A stretch of 64,000 nucleotides of DNA from SG8-41 sp036555615 (lineage in GTDB: Bacteria > Pseudomonadota > Gammaproteobacteria > Burkholderiales > SG8-41). Position numbers and translations under genes: made by a program. Shown one piece after another: positions 8,587 to 18,152 of the stretch (position 1 is the stretch's first letter; the number at the start of each line of letters is the position of its first letter). The DNA lies in the NCBI GenBank assembly GCA_036555615.1, contig DATBKZ010000043.1:24859-88858 (forward strand), read 5' to 3'. A model generated the notes under the pieces. It searched no databases. It was not told the origin of the DNA and saw only the letters and a program-made list of their open reading frames with translations.

Positions 8587-8592
8587 TCTCTC

Positions 8593-10545
8593 TCAGGCAG
8601 CAAAATGCCTGACGCGGCGCTGCAATTCCACCAACGCGGCGGCGCTTGACTCCGCACCGTAGCGCAGGGCGACGTAGAGCCGCGTGATGGGCTCGACCGC
8701 AGGTGCAAGCTCCGGCCGCTGGCGCTCGACCCGGCGTGCATAATCGACCGGGCCTTCGGCCGGATCGCGCGGCAGGCCCTGACGGCGCAACTTGTCGCAG
8801 AACTTCAGATAGGCGACCTTCACCGGATCCCGCACGCGGGTCTTCAGCTGGCGCAAGGCGAGCACGGTAAACATTGCAACGACAATTCCGGCCAGAATGA
8901 AAAGCATCGCGGTCAGCTTTTCCCACGTCGCGTTGTCCAGCCCGGCGTTCGCGAGCAGAGAGCGTTGGCGCTCCGGCGTGTAGCCCAGCACCCATTGGTT
9001 CCAGACGTTCGCCATGTAATCCCACGTGAGTCTCACCTGCCGCAGAATCGCGAGAGGCGTGCGCACCATCAACGGCAGGGGATCGGTGCGCGGCACCGCT
9101 GCCGAGATGCCCGTGTCCACGCGCACCGGCGCTACCGCGAACGTAGGATCGACCCGTACCCAGCCGCGGCCGTCGAGCCACACTTCGGTCCACGCGTGAG
9201 CGTCGGCCTGTCGCACGATGAGATAGTGGCCCAGGGCGTTCACCTCGCCGCCCTGATAACCGGTCACGATGCGGGTGGGAATTCCGGCGGCCCGCATGAC
9301 GACCGCGAACGCGGACGCGTAATGCTCGCAGAAGCCGCTGCGCGTGGAGAACAGGAACTCATCCACCGGATGCTCGCCGAGCGGCGGGGGCTCGAGCGTG
9401 TAGACAAAATTCCGGCGGAACATGCCGAGCATTTCGCCGATAATGCCCTCGTCGTCGGCATGCTTCTGGCGCAGCGCGCGTCCGAGCTCCTGCGCGCGGG
9501 GATTGGAGCGTGAGGGAATCCTCAGCGCGCGGTTGAGCGCGAAGCGGCTCTCGACCGCTCCGAAGCGGGCGTTGAGGAATGACGCCATGTCGTAGCGCAG
9601 CCGGTTGTTCACGGGCCGGATGGAGTAGAGCTGGTAGTCGGTGCTGACGATCGACTGCGGCGGAGCCACGGCCGGCAGGTCGAGCGCGAACATCCAGCGC
9701 CGGTTGTGGGGCTCGAGCGTTACCTCGTACTTCACCAAGTCGCCCTGGGCCGCGATGCGGGGGGCGGTATAGACGAAAGATTGCGCTGACCAGGTGCGGC
9801 CGTCGAAGTCCCACATCAGGGGCCCGCGCCAGTAGAGGTCCTTGGCGCGGGGCATCTCGGACTCGAACCGCACCCGGAATGCCACGGCGTCCGACAGCAC
9901 CAGGCTCGTAATGCTGCCCGGCGTCATGGTGTCGGACAGGCCGCTGACTCCGGAGAATGCATCGCGCGGCAGCCCCCACAGCGGGCCCGATACGCGGGGA
10001 AACAGCAGGAAGAGCACGAGCATCAGCGGCACCGACTGGGCAAGCAGCACGCATGCGGTACGCAACTGTACGCGGAACGGCGGCTCCGCATCGGCGTAAT
10101 TGAGGTTCACCATGGTTGCCGTAATAGCCACCGTGCAGGCAAGCATGTAGAGGCCGGTTCCGATGGCCTGCGAATAAAGAAAATTGGTGATCACCAGGAA
10201 ATAGCCAAGGAAGCTGAGCAGCATCGCGTCGCGCAAGGTGCGGGTCTCCAGCAGCTTCAGCCCCAGCATGATGACGAGCAAGGTCACACCCGCGTCCCGC
10301 CCGAAGATGGTGCGGTAGGCCAGGAATACGCCGACGGTGGCGATGAAGGCAATCAGCAGCAGCAGCCAGCGGCTTGGCAGCACAAGGCGAGCGTAGCCGA
10401 CGTAGGCGCGCCACGCGATGAGCATCACTACCAGCCCGATGGTCCACCATGGCATGTGGGTGGCGTGCGGCGCGGCCACCAGAGCCAGCGATAGCAGCAG
10501 CCAGCGCACGTGGCGCCAGGAAAGCAGCTGTTTCGGGTCTGTCAT
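8593..10545 (-). CDS. TgpA-like membrane transglutaminase (DUF3488 + transglutaminase core)
   Basis: A 650-residue inner-membrane protein. About six N-terminal membrane segments (roughly 15-200, DUF3488) precede a periplasmic transglutaminase-like domain. The Cys-His-Asp triad is visible at C406 (SGFCEHYAS), H450 (DAHAWTEVW) and D466 (VRVDPTF). A further membrane segment at about 555-575 leads to a cytoplasmic DUF4129-like tail. It is the last gene of the moxR-DUF58-transglutaminase unit on the minus strand. In Pseudomonas, TgpA is required for viability and may modify envelope proteins; substrates here are unknown. Confidence 0.9.
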   Translation of the reverse strand: MTDPKQLLSWRHVRWLLLSLALVAAPHATHMPWWTIGLVVMLIAWRAYVGYARLVLPSRWLLLLIAFIATVGVFLAYRTIFGRDAGVTLLVIMLGLKLLETRTLRDAMLLSFLGYFLVITNFLYSQAIGTGLYMLACTVAITATMVNLNYADAEPPFRVQLRTACVLLAQSVPLMLVLFLLFPRVSGPLWGLPRDAFSGVSGLSDTMTPGSITSLVLSDAVAFRVRFESEMPRAKDLYWRGPLMWDFDGRTWSAQSFVYTAPRIAAQGDLVKYEVTLEPHNRRWMFALDLPAVAPPQSIVSTDYQLYSIRPVNNRLRYDMASFLNARFGAVESRFALNRALRIPSRSNPRAQELGRALRQKHADDEGIIGEMLGMFRRNFVYTLEPPPLGEHPVDEFLFSTRSGFCEHYASAFAVVMRAAGIPTRIVTGYQGGEVNALGHYLIVRQADAHAWTEVWLDGRGWVRVDPTFAVAPVRVDTGISAAVPRTDPLPLMVRTPLAILRQVRLTWDYMANVWNQWVLGYTPERQRSLLANAGLDNATWEKLTAMLFILAGIVVAMFTVLALRQLKTRVRDPVKVAYLKFCDKLRRQGLPRDPAEGPVDYARRVERQRPELAPAVEPITRLYVALRYGAESSAAALVELQRRVRHFAA

Positions 10546-10551
10546 GCGAAT

Positions 10552-11556
10552 TTACGACCGCTGACGGGAAGATCCCGGGCGTGGGGCATCATCGAATCGC
10601 CGGTCAGTGTTGTGGAGGGCGAGCGCTTCGAGGCAGCGATCGCGCTGTGCCTCTCCAGCTGCCATTTCCAGGGTTGTGTTCGGCAGGCGCAAGCCGTAGG
10701 TCAGCCCCGCGGCGTGCGCATCGAGCACCCAGCGGGCAAGGAGGGAGAGGCGCTCCTCCGCGCCCATCTGGGACGGCAGCAGGGCCCAGTCGAGCCATAG
10801 CTCGGTTTCGGCGCGACCGGTGAATTGCTTGGTGTGCAGCCCCTGGTCGCGTGCTGCAACCTTCCACGCGACGTGGCGCGGAGAATCTCCCCGGTGGTAC
10901 GGGCGCATGCCCGAAAAGTCCTCCTGGCCCTGACCGCGCTCGGCACCGGCGCCGGCGCTCGGTGCCGCGGGCGGCATCGGCAGGCCGGTGGCAGCGGGGC
11001 GGGGATAGACGATGCACTGCAAGTCGAGATCCACGTAGGCCCACGCGTAATAAAATCCCAGCGGAAAGCGCGTGAAGAGTATCAGTCGCCCCGGCCGCAG
11101 AATGCCCCGCCGGGGCGCGTGGACCCCGGCGGTTGCCGACGTCCCGGAGCGCGCCATGACATCGACGAAGGATGCCTGCCTGCGGTCGTGGGTGAGACCG
11201 ATGGCGTAGCGGTCGGTATCGCTCCGGTTCTCGATATGCAAGGCAAAGAACGCGGTGTCGCCGGCGAACACCGGCCGCGTGCGCCCGCCCGTGATCCGCA
11301 GGTTCGCGAGGTTGCGAAACGTGTAGATCATGGCATTGACGCTCGCGGCGCCGAGGAGAAACGTGAGGACGAAACCCAGGCCAAGCGAGTAGTTGATGGA
11401 TCCGGCCAGCATGACCAGCAGGATGAGGGCGAACACCAATCCCTGGCGCGTGGGCAGGATGAACACCCGCCGCTGGCCCAGCACGATTACCCCGGATTCG
11501 GGCCCGCGCCAGCGAAAAAGCCAGGTGAAGAAGCGGTTCCTGAGCGCGGCGTACAT
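10552..11556 (-). CDS. DUF58 domain-containing membrane protein
   Basis: A 334-residue protein with two N-terminal membrane helices (about 32-75) and a DUF58 domain marked by RPYHRGDSPRHVAWKVAAR near residue 215. DUF58 proteins have a degenerate von Willebrand A-like fold and accompany MoxR AAA ATPases, probably as assembly partners. It ends 6 bases before the transglutaminase start and lies about 115 bases downstream of moxR, all on the minus strand. Confidence 0.88.
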   Translation of the reverse strand: MYAALRNRFFTWLFRWRGPESGVIVLGQRRVFILPTRQGLVFALILLVMLAGSINYSLGLGFVLTFLLGAASVNAMIYTFRNLANLRITGGRTRPVFAGDTAFFALHIENRSDTDRYAIGLTHDRRQASFVDVMARSGTSATAGVHAPRRGILRPGRLILFTRFPLGFYYAWAYVDLDLQCIVYPRPAATGLPMPPAAPSAGAGAERGQGQEDFSGMRPYHRGDSPRHVAWKVAARDQGLHTKQFTGRAETELWLDWALLPSQMGAEERLSLLARWVLDAHAAGLTYGLRLPNTTLEMAAGEAQRDRCLEALALHNTDRRFDDAPRPGSSRQRS

Positions 11557-11561
11557 CGAAA

Positions 11562-11671
11562 AGCAGGATCGAGGATTGAGTTGTCAGGATTGAGTGGTCG
11601 CCTTGCGCCGAGAGTGGGATCGAGCAGCGATTGTCACTCGATCCTCAATACGCGCTCCTCGATCCTCGCCG
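11562..11671. repeat. Short GATCGAGGATTGAG-type repeats between moxR and DUF58
   Basis: The gap between moxR and the DUF58 gene is filled with variants of one word. On the plus strand AGGATCGAGGATTGAG and CAGGATTGAG occur near the left end, and CTCGATCCTCAATA and CTCGATCCTCG near the right end. The two sets are inverted relative to each other and could pair as a long imperfect hairpin. No coding sequence is seen. Confidence 0.45.
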
Positions 11672-12616
11672 TCAGGGGATGGCGACCTGCTTGATCAGGT
11701 GTGTCGCGACATCTGCGCCGTTGACGTGAGTGATCTCGCTGGCGGGCACCAGGCGGTGACCGACCACGGCGGGAAGCACGGCCTGCACGTCCTCCGGAAC
11801 GACGTGCCCCCGCCCCGCCATCAGCGCCCAGGCGCGGGCGGCATGCAGCAAAGCGAGCGCGGCGCGCGGGGACAGGCCGTGAACGTAATCGGCGGCGCGG
11901 CGCGTATGATTGGTCAGCGCCTGGACGTAGTCGAACAGGGCGCTCGACGTGTGGATTTCCTGCGCGCGATGCTGCAGGGCCATGAGTTCCTGCGGCGCCA
12001 TGGCGGGTCTCAGCGTTGCCAGGAGATCGCGGCGGTTTTCCCCCTGCAACAGCGCGCGCTCGGCCTCGCTGTCGGGATAACCGAGCTCAACGCGCATCAG
12101 AAACCGATCGAGCTGCGATTCCGGGAGCGGAAACGTGCCAATCTGGTACGATGGATTCTGCGTGGCGATCACAAAGAACGGCTCGGGCAGGCGCCGAGTC
12201 TCGCCTTCGGCGGTCACTTGATGTTCCTCCATCGCCTCGAGCAGCGCGCTCTGCGCCTTGGGTGTTGCCCGGTTCACTTCGTCAGCCAGCACGACCTGGC
12301 TGAAGATCGGTCCCGAATGAAACTGGAAGCCGCCGGTCTCGCGGCTGTAGACGGAGACCCCGATGATATCGGCGGGAAGCAGATCGCTCGTGAACTGGAT
12401 GCGCTGAAAATTCAGGCCGAGCGACGTCGCGAGCGCGTGCGCCAGCATGGTCTTGCCCACGCCGGGAATGTCCTCGATCAGCAAGTGCCCGCGCGCGAGC
12501 AGGCAGGCGAGCGCAAGCCGGATCTGATGATCCTTGCCGAGGATGATGCCGCCGACCTGGCTGATCACCCGGTCGACCTGCTGTAACGTCACGGCGCGCT
12601 GGGGAAAGTCATTCAT
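11672..12616 (-). CDS. MoxR family AAA+ ATPase
   Basis: A 314-residue AAA+ ATPase. Walker A is IPGVGKT (50-56), and the Walker B/sensor region includes VVLADEVNRATPKAQSALLEAM. The C-terminal lid ends RAALALLHAARAWALMAGR, typical of the AAA_3/AAA_lid MoxR class. MoxR proteins act as chaperones for metal insertion or complex maturation, usually with a DUF58 or VWA partner. This one starts the minus-strand unit moxR-DUF58-transglutaminase. Confidence 0.93.
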   Translation of the reverse strand: MNDFPQRAVTLQQVDRVISQVGGIILGKDHQIRLALACLLARGHLLIEDIPGVGKTMLAHALATSLGLNFQRIQFTSDLLPADIIGVSVYSRETGGFQFHSGPIFSQVVLADEVNRATPKAQSALLEAMEEHQVTAEGETRRLPEPFFVIATQNPSYQIGTFPLPESQLDRFLMRVELGYPDSEAERALLQGENRRDLLATLRPAMAPQELMALQHRAQEIHTSSALFDYVQALTNHTRRAADYVHGLSPRAALALLHAARAWALMAGRGHVVPEDVQAVLPAVVGHRLVPASEITHVNGADVATHLIKQVAIP

Positions 12617-12722
12617 CCAGTCGAGTGTGCCACAACACTGTGCGCCGTGACCAGTGACGGCAGCACTGCGAAGCCCGGGACACGTTCAGGAATGTGCGGT
12701 TTCTCACGTCGCCCCCGCGGTG

Positions 12723-13280
12723 TCACGACGGGCGGTTCGAGAGCGTCGTTCGTCCGAGCGGCATCTCAACCCGCACGACGCGCGGATCGCTCTCTTCCGG
12801 ACGCGTGCTGAAGCCGAGCCTTGCCGCGAGCTCCAGCATCTTCCGATTGCTCGCCAACACCTCTCCGTGCATTTCTCGCATGCCCCGGCTGCGCGCTGCG
12901 GCCATCAGCGCATGCATGAGGCGCGATCCGAGCCCCTTGCGTTGCCAGTCATCGGCGACCGCGATCGCGAACTCGCACGTGTCGCCATCGGTTTCGGCGA
13001 CATAACGCGCAACGCCAATCTGGATTTCCCGTCCCCCGCGCTCGGTAACGGCGACGAGCGCCAAGTGCCGGTCGTAATCGACGTGCGTGAGATGCAAGAG
13101 CATCCGGGGCGAGAGCTGCCGGACGCTATCGCGAAACCGGAAATAGCGCGATTCATCGGAGAGGTTGCGCACGAACTCCTGCTCGATATCCCCGTCCTCC
13201 GGGCGTATGGGGCGGATGATGACAACCGTCCCGTCGCCAAGCGTCAGCCGTTGGACCAGATGAGTCGGGTAGGGTTGCAT
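12723..13280 (-). CDS. GNAT family N-acetyltransferase
   Basis: A 185-residue GNAT fold protein. The acetyl-CoA binding loop is ADDWQRKGLGSRLMHALM (about 118-135). The N-terminal block VVIIRPIRPEDGDIEQEF and RYFRFRDSVRQLSP resembles the GNAT domain of Pat-type protein lysine acetyltransferases, here as a free-standing domain. It is divergent from a histone-deacetylase-like gene; acetylation by one and deacetylation by the other is an attractive but unproven pairing. Confidence 0.88.
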   Translation of the reverse strand: MQPYPTHLVQRLTLGDGTVVIIRPIRPEDGDIEQEFVRNLSDESRYFRFRDSVRQLSPRMLLHLTHVDYDRHLALVAVTERGGREIQIGVARYVAETDGDTCEFAIAVADDWQRKGLGSRLMHALMAAARSRGMREMHGEVLASNRKMLELAARLGFSTRPEESDPRVVRVEMPLGRTTLSNRPS

Positions 13281-13340
13281 GGTCTGGGCGGGGTGAACCC
13301 GGCAGCGCTTGAGGGAGGGCGGCTGCCATTATAATTACCG

Positions 13341-13480
13341 TTAAAGCCGGACGCTGCGCGCCGGTCTAACTCCGCGCGTTCGAGCGGTCGCATCGCGCCG
13401 CTCAACGCGCGGGCTGCGGACGCTAAGCGCCGGTTTAACTCCGCGCGTTCGAACGTGTGCGTTGCACCGCTCAACGCGCG
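13341..13480. repeat. Two tandem copies of a bulged palindromic intergenic element
   Basis: Unit 1 spans 13341-13410 and unit 2 about 13417-13480. Each has a GCCGG...CCGGTTTAA-type hairpin followed by a second stem. In unit 1 the second stem pairs GCGCGTT-c-GAGCGG with CCGCTCAACGCGC, leaving one bulged base. Unit 2 repeats GCGCGTT-c-GA and TCAACGCGC. Related copies lie at 22798-22870 and 46998-47074. The element fills the gap between the divergent GNAT and deacetylase genes. TATAAT motifs on both strands at 13328-13335 lie beside it. Confidence 0.75.
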
Positions 13481-13508
13481 GATCGCGAATCATCGCATCC
13501 GACATATC

Positions 13509-14435
13509 GTGTCCTCCATTGCCTACATAACCCATCCTGACTGCCGGCTGCACGACATGGGTGCCCAGCACCCCGAGTGCCCGGCGCGGCTCGGGGCCAT
13601 CGAAGACCAGCTGGTTGCTTCGGGACTGATCCAGTTCTTGCGGCATGTCGAAGCGCCGCTTGCGATTCGGGCGCAACTCGAGCGCGTGCACGCCCCGGGG
13701 TATATCACCGCGCTGGAACAGGCCGCGCCGGAAAAAGGGCTGATCCATCTCGATCCCGACACCGCGATGAACCCGCATACCCTCAAGGCAGCTCTGCGAG
13801 CGGCGGGCGCGGCTGTGCTGGGGACAGAGATGGTGCTCCAGGGTGAAGTGGAGAGCGCATTTTGCAGCGTGCGGCCGCCCGGGCATCACGCCTGCCGCGC
13901 CCGCGCCATGGGGTTCTGTCTGTTCAACAACGTTGCCGTGGCCGCGGCGCACGCGCTGGAGACCCATGGCTTGAAGCGGGTTGCCATTGTCGATTTCGAC
14001 GTCCATCACGGCAATGGCACGGAGGAGATCTTTCGCGACGATCCGCGCGTCATGATGGTATCGACGTTTCAGCACCCGTTCTACCCCTATAGCGGGGTGG
14101 AAGGGCGCTCGGAGCGCATGGTGAATGTTCCGCTCGCCGCGTACGGCGGGAGCGCGGAATTCCGCAGTGCAGTCGAGCAGCACTGGTTGCCGGCGCTTGC
14201 TGCCTTCAGGCCCGAGATGTTATTCGTATCTGCCGGCTTCGACGGGCACCGCGAAGACGATATGGCCATGCTCAAGCTGGTGGACGCGGACTACGCGTGG
14301 GTCACGGAACGGATCAAGGAGGCTGCCGGGACATTCGCGGGTGGCCGCATCGTTTCCACGCTGGAGGGCGGTTACGCGTTGCACGCGTTAGGCCGGTGCG
14401 CGGCGGCGCATCTCAAGGTGCTCGGCGGCTTCTAG
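13509..14435 (+). CDS. Histone deacetylase family protein (acetoin utilisation/APAH-like)
   Basis: A 308-residue arginase-fold deacetylase. Zinc and catalytic motifs are visible: SVRPPGHHA (the His pair), IVDFDVHHGNGTEEIF (Asp and His zinc ligands) and SAGFDGHREDD (second zinc Asp). Bacterial members deacetylate polyamines, acetylated small molecules or proteins. GTG 13509 (VSSIAYITHPDC) matches the family N-terminus; the reading frame stays open upstream to a GTG at 13455, but that codon lies inside the palindromic repeat. It is transcribed away from the GNAT gene. Confidence 0.92.
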   Translation: MSSIAYITHPDCRLHDMGAQHPECPARLGAIEDQLVASGLIQFLRHVEAPLAIRAQLERVHAPGYITALEQAAPEKGLIHLDPDTAMNPHTLKAALRAAGAAVLGTEMVLQGEVESAFCSVRPPGHHACRARAMGFCLFNNVAVAAAHALETHGLKRVAIVDFDVHHGNGTEEIFRDDPRVMMVSTFQHPFYPYSGVEGRSERMVNVPLAAYGGSAEFRSAVEQHWLPALAAFRPEMLFVSAGFDGHREDDMAMLKLVDADYAWVTERIKEAAGTFAGGRIVSTLEGGYALHALGRCAAAHLKVLGGF

Positions 14436-14653
14436 CGCACCCCGGGTTCCGTGGGTAACTGTAAGGAGCTGATTAATAGCGAGAATCAACCGTTGCCTCT
14501 GTTCAGTGCCCAGGGCGCGGGGGTAGCCATCAATTCCGTTGATTTTGCGGCTTTTTACATCGGATTTTGGTGTCGCCGACGCTAACATGGGAGCACGCTG
14601 GACTCGGGTATGCCGACTTCCGACATGCCTATTCGGTCCGCAGGGGAGTGGGC

Positions 14654-17600
14654 GTGAAGAACAACAGCGCGAGCGAGAAGACGACGCATCAGGCGCAGCA
14701 GAGGCCGCAGCGGACCCCGTCGCGGCCGCCGGCACAGGACTTCGTCGAACGCAGCCGCATATGGCAAGCGCTGCTCGAGAGCGAAGACCGCTATCGGGCC
14801 GCCTTCAACCACGCGCCGGTCGGCATCATGCACACCAGCATCGATGACGACAGGATACTGCGCGTGAACGCGCGGCTGGCGGAGATGCTGGGTTACACAG
14901 AGGGCGAGCTGCTGGGCATGTCGACGGCCGAGCTCCGCCACCCCGACGACCCCGGCGGCAATCGCCACCGCAACCGCGCAAAAGCGCTGAACGGCGAAAT
15001 CGACACTTACTCGTCGGAGCGGCTATTCAAGCACAAGGACGGTTCGCCGCTCTGGGTCCATCGCACCGTTTCACTGGCGCGCGACGTGTCCGGCAGGCCG
15101 CTCTATTTCATCGGCCTCATCATGGACGTGAGCCGGCGCAAGGAGGCCGAGGAAGTCGCTGCGCGCGAGCGGGCCCTGCTGCGCACGATCATCGACTCGC
15201 TCCCTGATTATATTTACGTCAAGGACACCGCCGGCCGGTTCCAGCTCGGTAATGCAGCCTGGCTGAAAGCTCGCGGGCGCATTGCCGATGAGGTGATCGG
15301 AAAGTCGGTATTCGAGCTGTTCGCTAGGGATCTGGCGGTAAGCCTGGCTGCCGAAGACCAGGCCATCGTCGACTCGGGAACGCCTCTGCTTGACGTCGAG
15401 CAGAGGGTGGTCGTGCGGGGGCGGGACGGAAGGCTGGGCGAGGAGCGCTGGTCGTCCAAGACCAAGGTGCCGATGCGCGACGCCGACGGCAACGTGACTG
15501 GCATCGTCGGCATCAGTCGTGATATCACGGAGCGCGCGGTATCGGCACGCCGGCGCGAGATGGAGCACGCCGTGACCCAGGTCCTTGCTGAGTCGGCCAC
15601 CGTGGATGAAGCGATCCCGCGGCTGCTGCGCACGATCTGCCAGGCGATGAGCTGGGCTTACGGCGCCCGCTGGGTGGGCACGCACGAGGGCATTTACCGC
15701 GCCGAGTACTGGGCTGACTTCGAGCCGGAATTCGATCTCGCCGACGGGGCGCTCTGGCGCAGACAGGGCGTCGAAGGATCCATGGTGCTGTTGCACCGCG
15801 CCTGGCAGCGCAAGGAACCGACCTGGATCGTCGATTTGGCGCACCATGAGACTTTCCGGCGCGCGATGAGCGCGCGCAAGTTCGGCCTGCACGGCGCGTT
15901 TGCGTTTCCCATCACCGCGGGCGGAACGGTCATCGGCGTAATGGAGTTCTTTGGCCGGGAGGCGCGCCAGCCCGATGAGATGCTTCTGAGCGTGGCGCGT
16001 GCCATTGGCAGCCAGATCGGCCAGTTCATCCAGCGCAAGGAAGCGGAGCTTGCGTTGCGCCGGAGCGAGGAACGCTACCGCGACGTGTTCGAGGCGAGCC
16101 CCCTGCCAATGTGGGTCTGGGACGACGAGAAGCTCGCCTTCCTGGCGGTCAACGAGGCTGCGGTGAGCCATTACGGATACACACGGGACGAGTTTCTGCG
16201 GATGAACGTGCGCGACATCTGGGCGCCGGGGGAGGAGGTGCGTTACGAAGAAAGCCTGCGCGGGCGCTCACAGGCGCACACCCTGCATCTCCAGCGCAAT
16301 CACCGCACCAAGGACGGGCGGATCATCGACGTGGAGGTCACGGCGCGGCGCTTCACGCTTGGCGGGAGCACGACCTGGCTGACGCTGGTCAACGACGTCA
16401 CCGAGCGCAAGCGTGCGGAAGCGGCGCTGCTGGAGAGCGAGGAGCAGTTCCGCCAGCTTGCGGGCAACATCCCCGAGGTGTTCTGGATCACTGATGTCAC
16501 GCAGCGGGAGGCGCTCTACATCAGCCCGGCCGCGGAGAAGCTGCTCGGGTGGCCCATTCCCCTTCTCCGCGCCCGCCCGCGGCTGCTGATCGAGGCCATT
16601 CACAAGGAAGACCGCCGGCGCGTCCGGGATGGACGGAGATTCGCCAGGGACGGGGGATACGACGAAACCTACCGCATCGTCCGGGCAGACGGCTCGATGC
16701 GCTGGGTGCGGGACCGGGCATTTCCAGTGTATGACGCGTCGGGCACGGTTTATCGCATTGCCGGCATCACGGAGGACATCACCGATCGCAAGGAGGCGGA
16801 GGAGCGCCTCATGCATCTGGCGCATTACGACGTGCTGACCAGCCTGCCGAACCGGGTGCTGTTTTACGACCGGCTGAAGCAGGCGCTCGCCCAGGCCAAG
16901 CGCAACCAGTGGGTTACCGGCGTGATGTTCATCGATCTCGATCGCTTCAAGAACGTGAACGACACGCTCGGGCACGCGGTGGGCGACAGGCTCCTGCAGC
17001 AGGTTTCCGAGCGGCTGGTGGCATCCGTGCGCACCGGCGATACGGTAGGGCGCCTAGGCGGCGACGAGTTCGCGATCGTGCTCCTCAACTTGACCAACGC
17101 GCAGGACGCGAATCTGGTCGCGCAGAAGATCATGGCAAGCTTCAAGGAGCCGTTCCGCTTGACCGGCGTCGAGCTCTTCGTGACGGCGAGCATCGGCATC
17201 ACGTTGTATCCCGATGACAGCACGGATCAGGAGACCTTGATCAAGAATGCGGACGCCGCGATGTACCGGGCCAAGGAGGTGGGGCGCAACAGCTGCCGCT
17301 TCTATGCTCCGGAGATGAACGCGCGGGCGCTCGAGCTTCTGAGCATGGAAAACAGCCTGCGGCGCGCGCTTGAGCGCAATGAGTTCGTGCTCTATTACCA
17401 GCCCAAGGCGAGCGTCGCGGACGGGAGCATCGTCGGCGTCGAGGCGCTGCTGCGCTGGCAGCATCCGGACCGCGGCCTAATCTCGCCCGAAGAGTTCATG
17501 TCCGTCCTGGAAGAGACCGGCCTGATCGTTCCGGTCGGTGAATGGGTCTTGAGAACGGTGTGCGATCAGATCCGGGCCTGGCAGCGCGCGGGAATCGAGC

Positions 17601-18124
17601 TGGTGCCAGTCGCCGTGAACTGCTCGCCGCGCCAGTTTGCCACGAGGGATTTCGGCGACACGATCAAGCGCACCCTCGATGAACGACAGGTCGATCCGAG
17701 GCTGATCGAGGTCGAGATCACGGAAAACTCGCTGATGAGCAATCTCGAGGAGACGCAGCTCATTCTCAACTACGTGGGCGAGCTCGGGGTCGGCCTGTCC
17801 ATCGACGATTTCGGCACCGGCTATTCGAGCCTGGCCTATCTCAAGCGCTTCCCGTTCGATGCGCTCAAGGTGGACCGTTCATTCGTGAAGGACCTCACCA
17901 CCGATGCGGACGATGCCACCATCACCCGCGCGCTGATCTCGATGGCGCATAACCTGGGGCTGAAGGTGGTCGCGGAAGGGGTGGAAACCGCGGCGCAGCT
18001 TGCATTTCTCGTCGAGCACGGCTGCGACGAGTTCCAGGGATTCTATTTCTCGCGCCCCCTCATTGCCGAAGAATGCGGCGCCTGGCTCAGGGACCGGCGC
18101 ACGCTCGTGCGACCGCGGGGCTGA
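14654..18124 (+). CDS. PAS/GAF-GGDEF-EAL hybrid c-di-GMP signalling protein
   Basis: A 1156-residue protein from GTG 14654, chosen for AGGGGAG 5-10 bases upstream; the frame is open to a GTG at 14567. Domains in order: PAS (about 45-160), PAS (175-300), GAF (310-465), PAS (475-595), PAS (605-725), GGDEF (735-895) and EAL (910-1150). The active motif GGDEF is at 802-806, with an RxxD inhibitory site (RTGD) five residues before it. EAL is at 930-932 and DDFGTG at 1051-1056, so both cyclase and phosphodiesterase motifs look intact. No membrane segment was noticed. Signals sensed by the PAS and GAF domains are unknown, and which activity dominates cannot be read from sequence. Confidence 0.93.
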   Translation: MKNNSASEKTTHQAQQRPQRTPSRPPAQDFVERSRIWQALLESEDRYRAAFNHAPVGIMHTSIDDDRILRVNARLAEMLGYTEGELLGMSTAELRHPDDPGGNRHRNRAKALNGEIDTYSSERLFKHKDGSPLWVHRTVSLARDVSGRPLYFIGLIMDVSRRKEAEEVAARERALLRTIIDSLPDYIYVKDTAGRFQLGNAAWLKARGRIADEVIGKSVFELFARDLAVSLAAEDQAIVDSGTPLLDVEQRVVVRGRDGRLGEERWSSKTKVPMRDADGNVTGIVGISRDITERAVSARRREMEHAVTQVLAESATVDEAIPRLLRTICQAMSWAYGARWVGTHEGIYRAEYWADFEPEFDLADGALWRRQGVEGSMVLLHRAWQRKEPTWIVDLAHHETFRRAMSARKFGLHGAFAFPITAGGTVIGVMEFFGREARQPDEMLLSVARAIGSQIGQFIQRKEAELALRRSEERYRDVFEASPLPMWVWDDEKLAFLAVNEAAVSHYGYTRDEFLRMNVRDIWAPGEEVRYEESLRGRSQAHTLHLQRNHRTKDGRIIDVEVTARRFTLGGSTTWLTLVNDVTERKRAEAALLESEEQFRQLAGNIPEVFWITDVTQREALYISPAAEKLLGWPIPLLRARPRLLIEAIHKEDRRRVRDGRRFARDGGYDETYRIVRADGSMRWVRDRAFPVYDASGTVYRIAGITEDITDRKEAEERLMHLAHYDVLTSLPNRVLFYDRLKQALAQAKRNQWVTGVMFIDLDRFKNVNDTLGHAVGDRLLQQVSERLVASVRTGDTVGRLGGDEFAIVLLNLTNAQDANLVAQKIMASFKEPFRLTGVELFVTASIGITLYPDDSTDQETLIKNADAAMYRAKEVGRNSCRFYAPEMNARALELLSMENSLRRALERNEFVLYYQPKASVADGSIVGVEALLRWQHPDRGLISPEEFMSVLEETGLIVPVGEWVLRTVCDQIRAWQRAGIELVPVAVNCSPRQFATRDFGDTIKRTLDERQVDPRLIEVEITENSLMSNLEETQLILNYVGELGVGLSIDDFGTGYSSLAYLKRFPFDALKVDRSFVKDLTTDADDATITRALISMAHNLGLKVVAEGVETAAQLAFLVEHGCDEFQGFYFSRPLIAEECGAWLRDRRTLVRPRG

Positions 18125-18152
18125 CCCCGCTCCGGCGCGGTCGGACGCCCGA

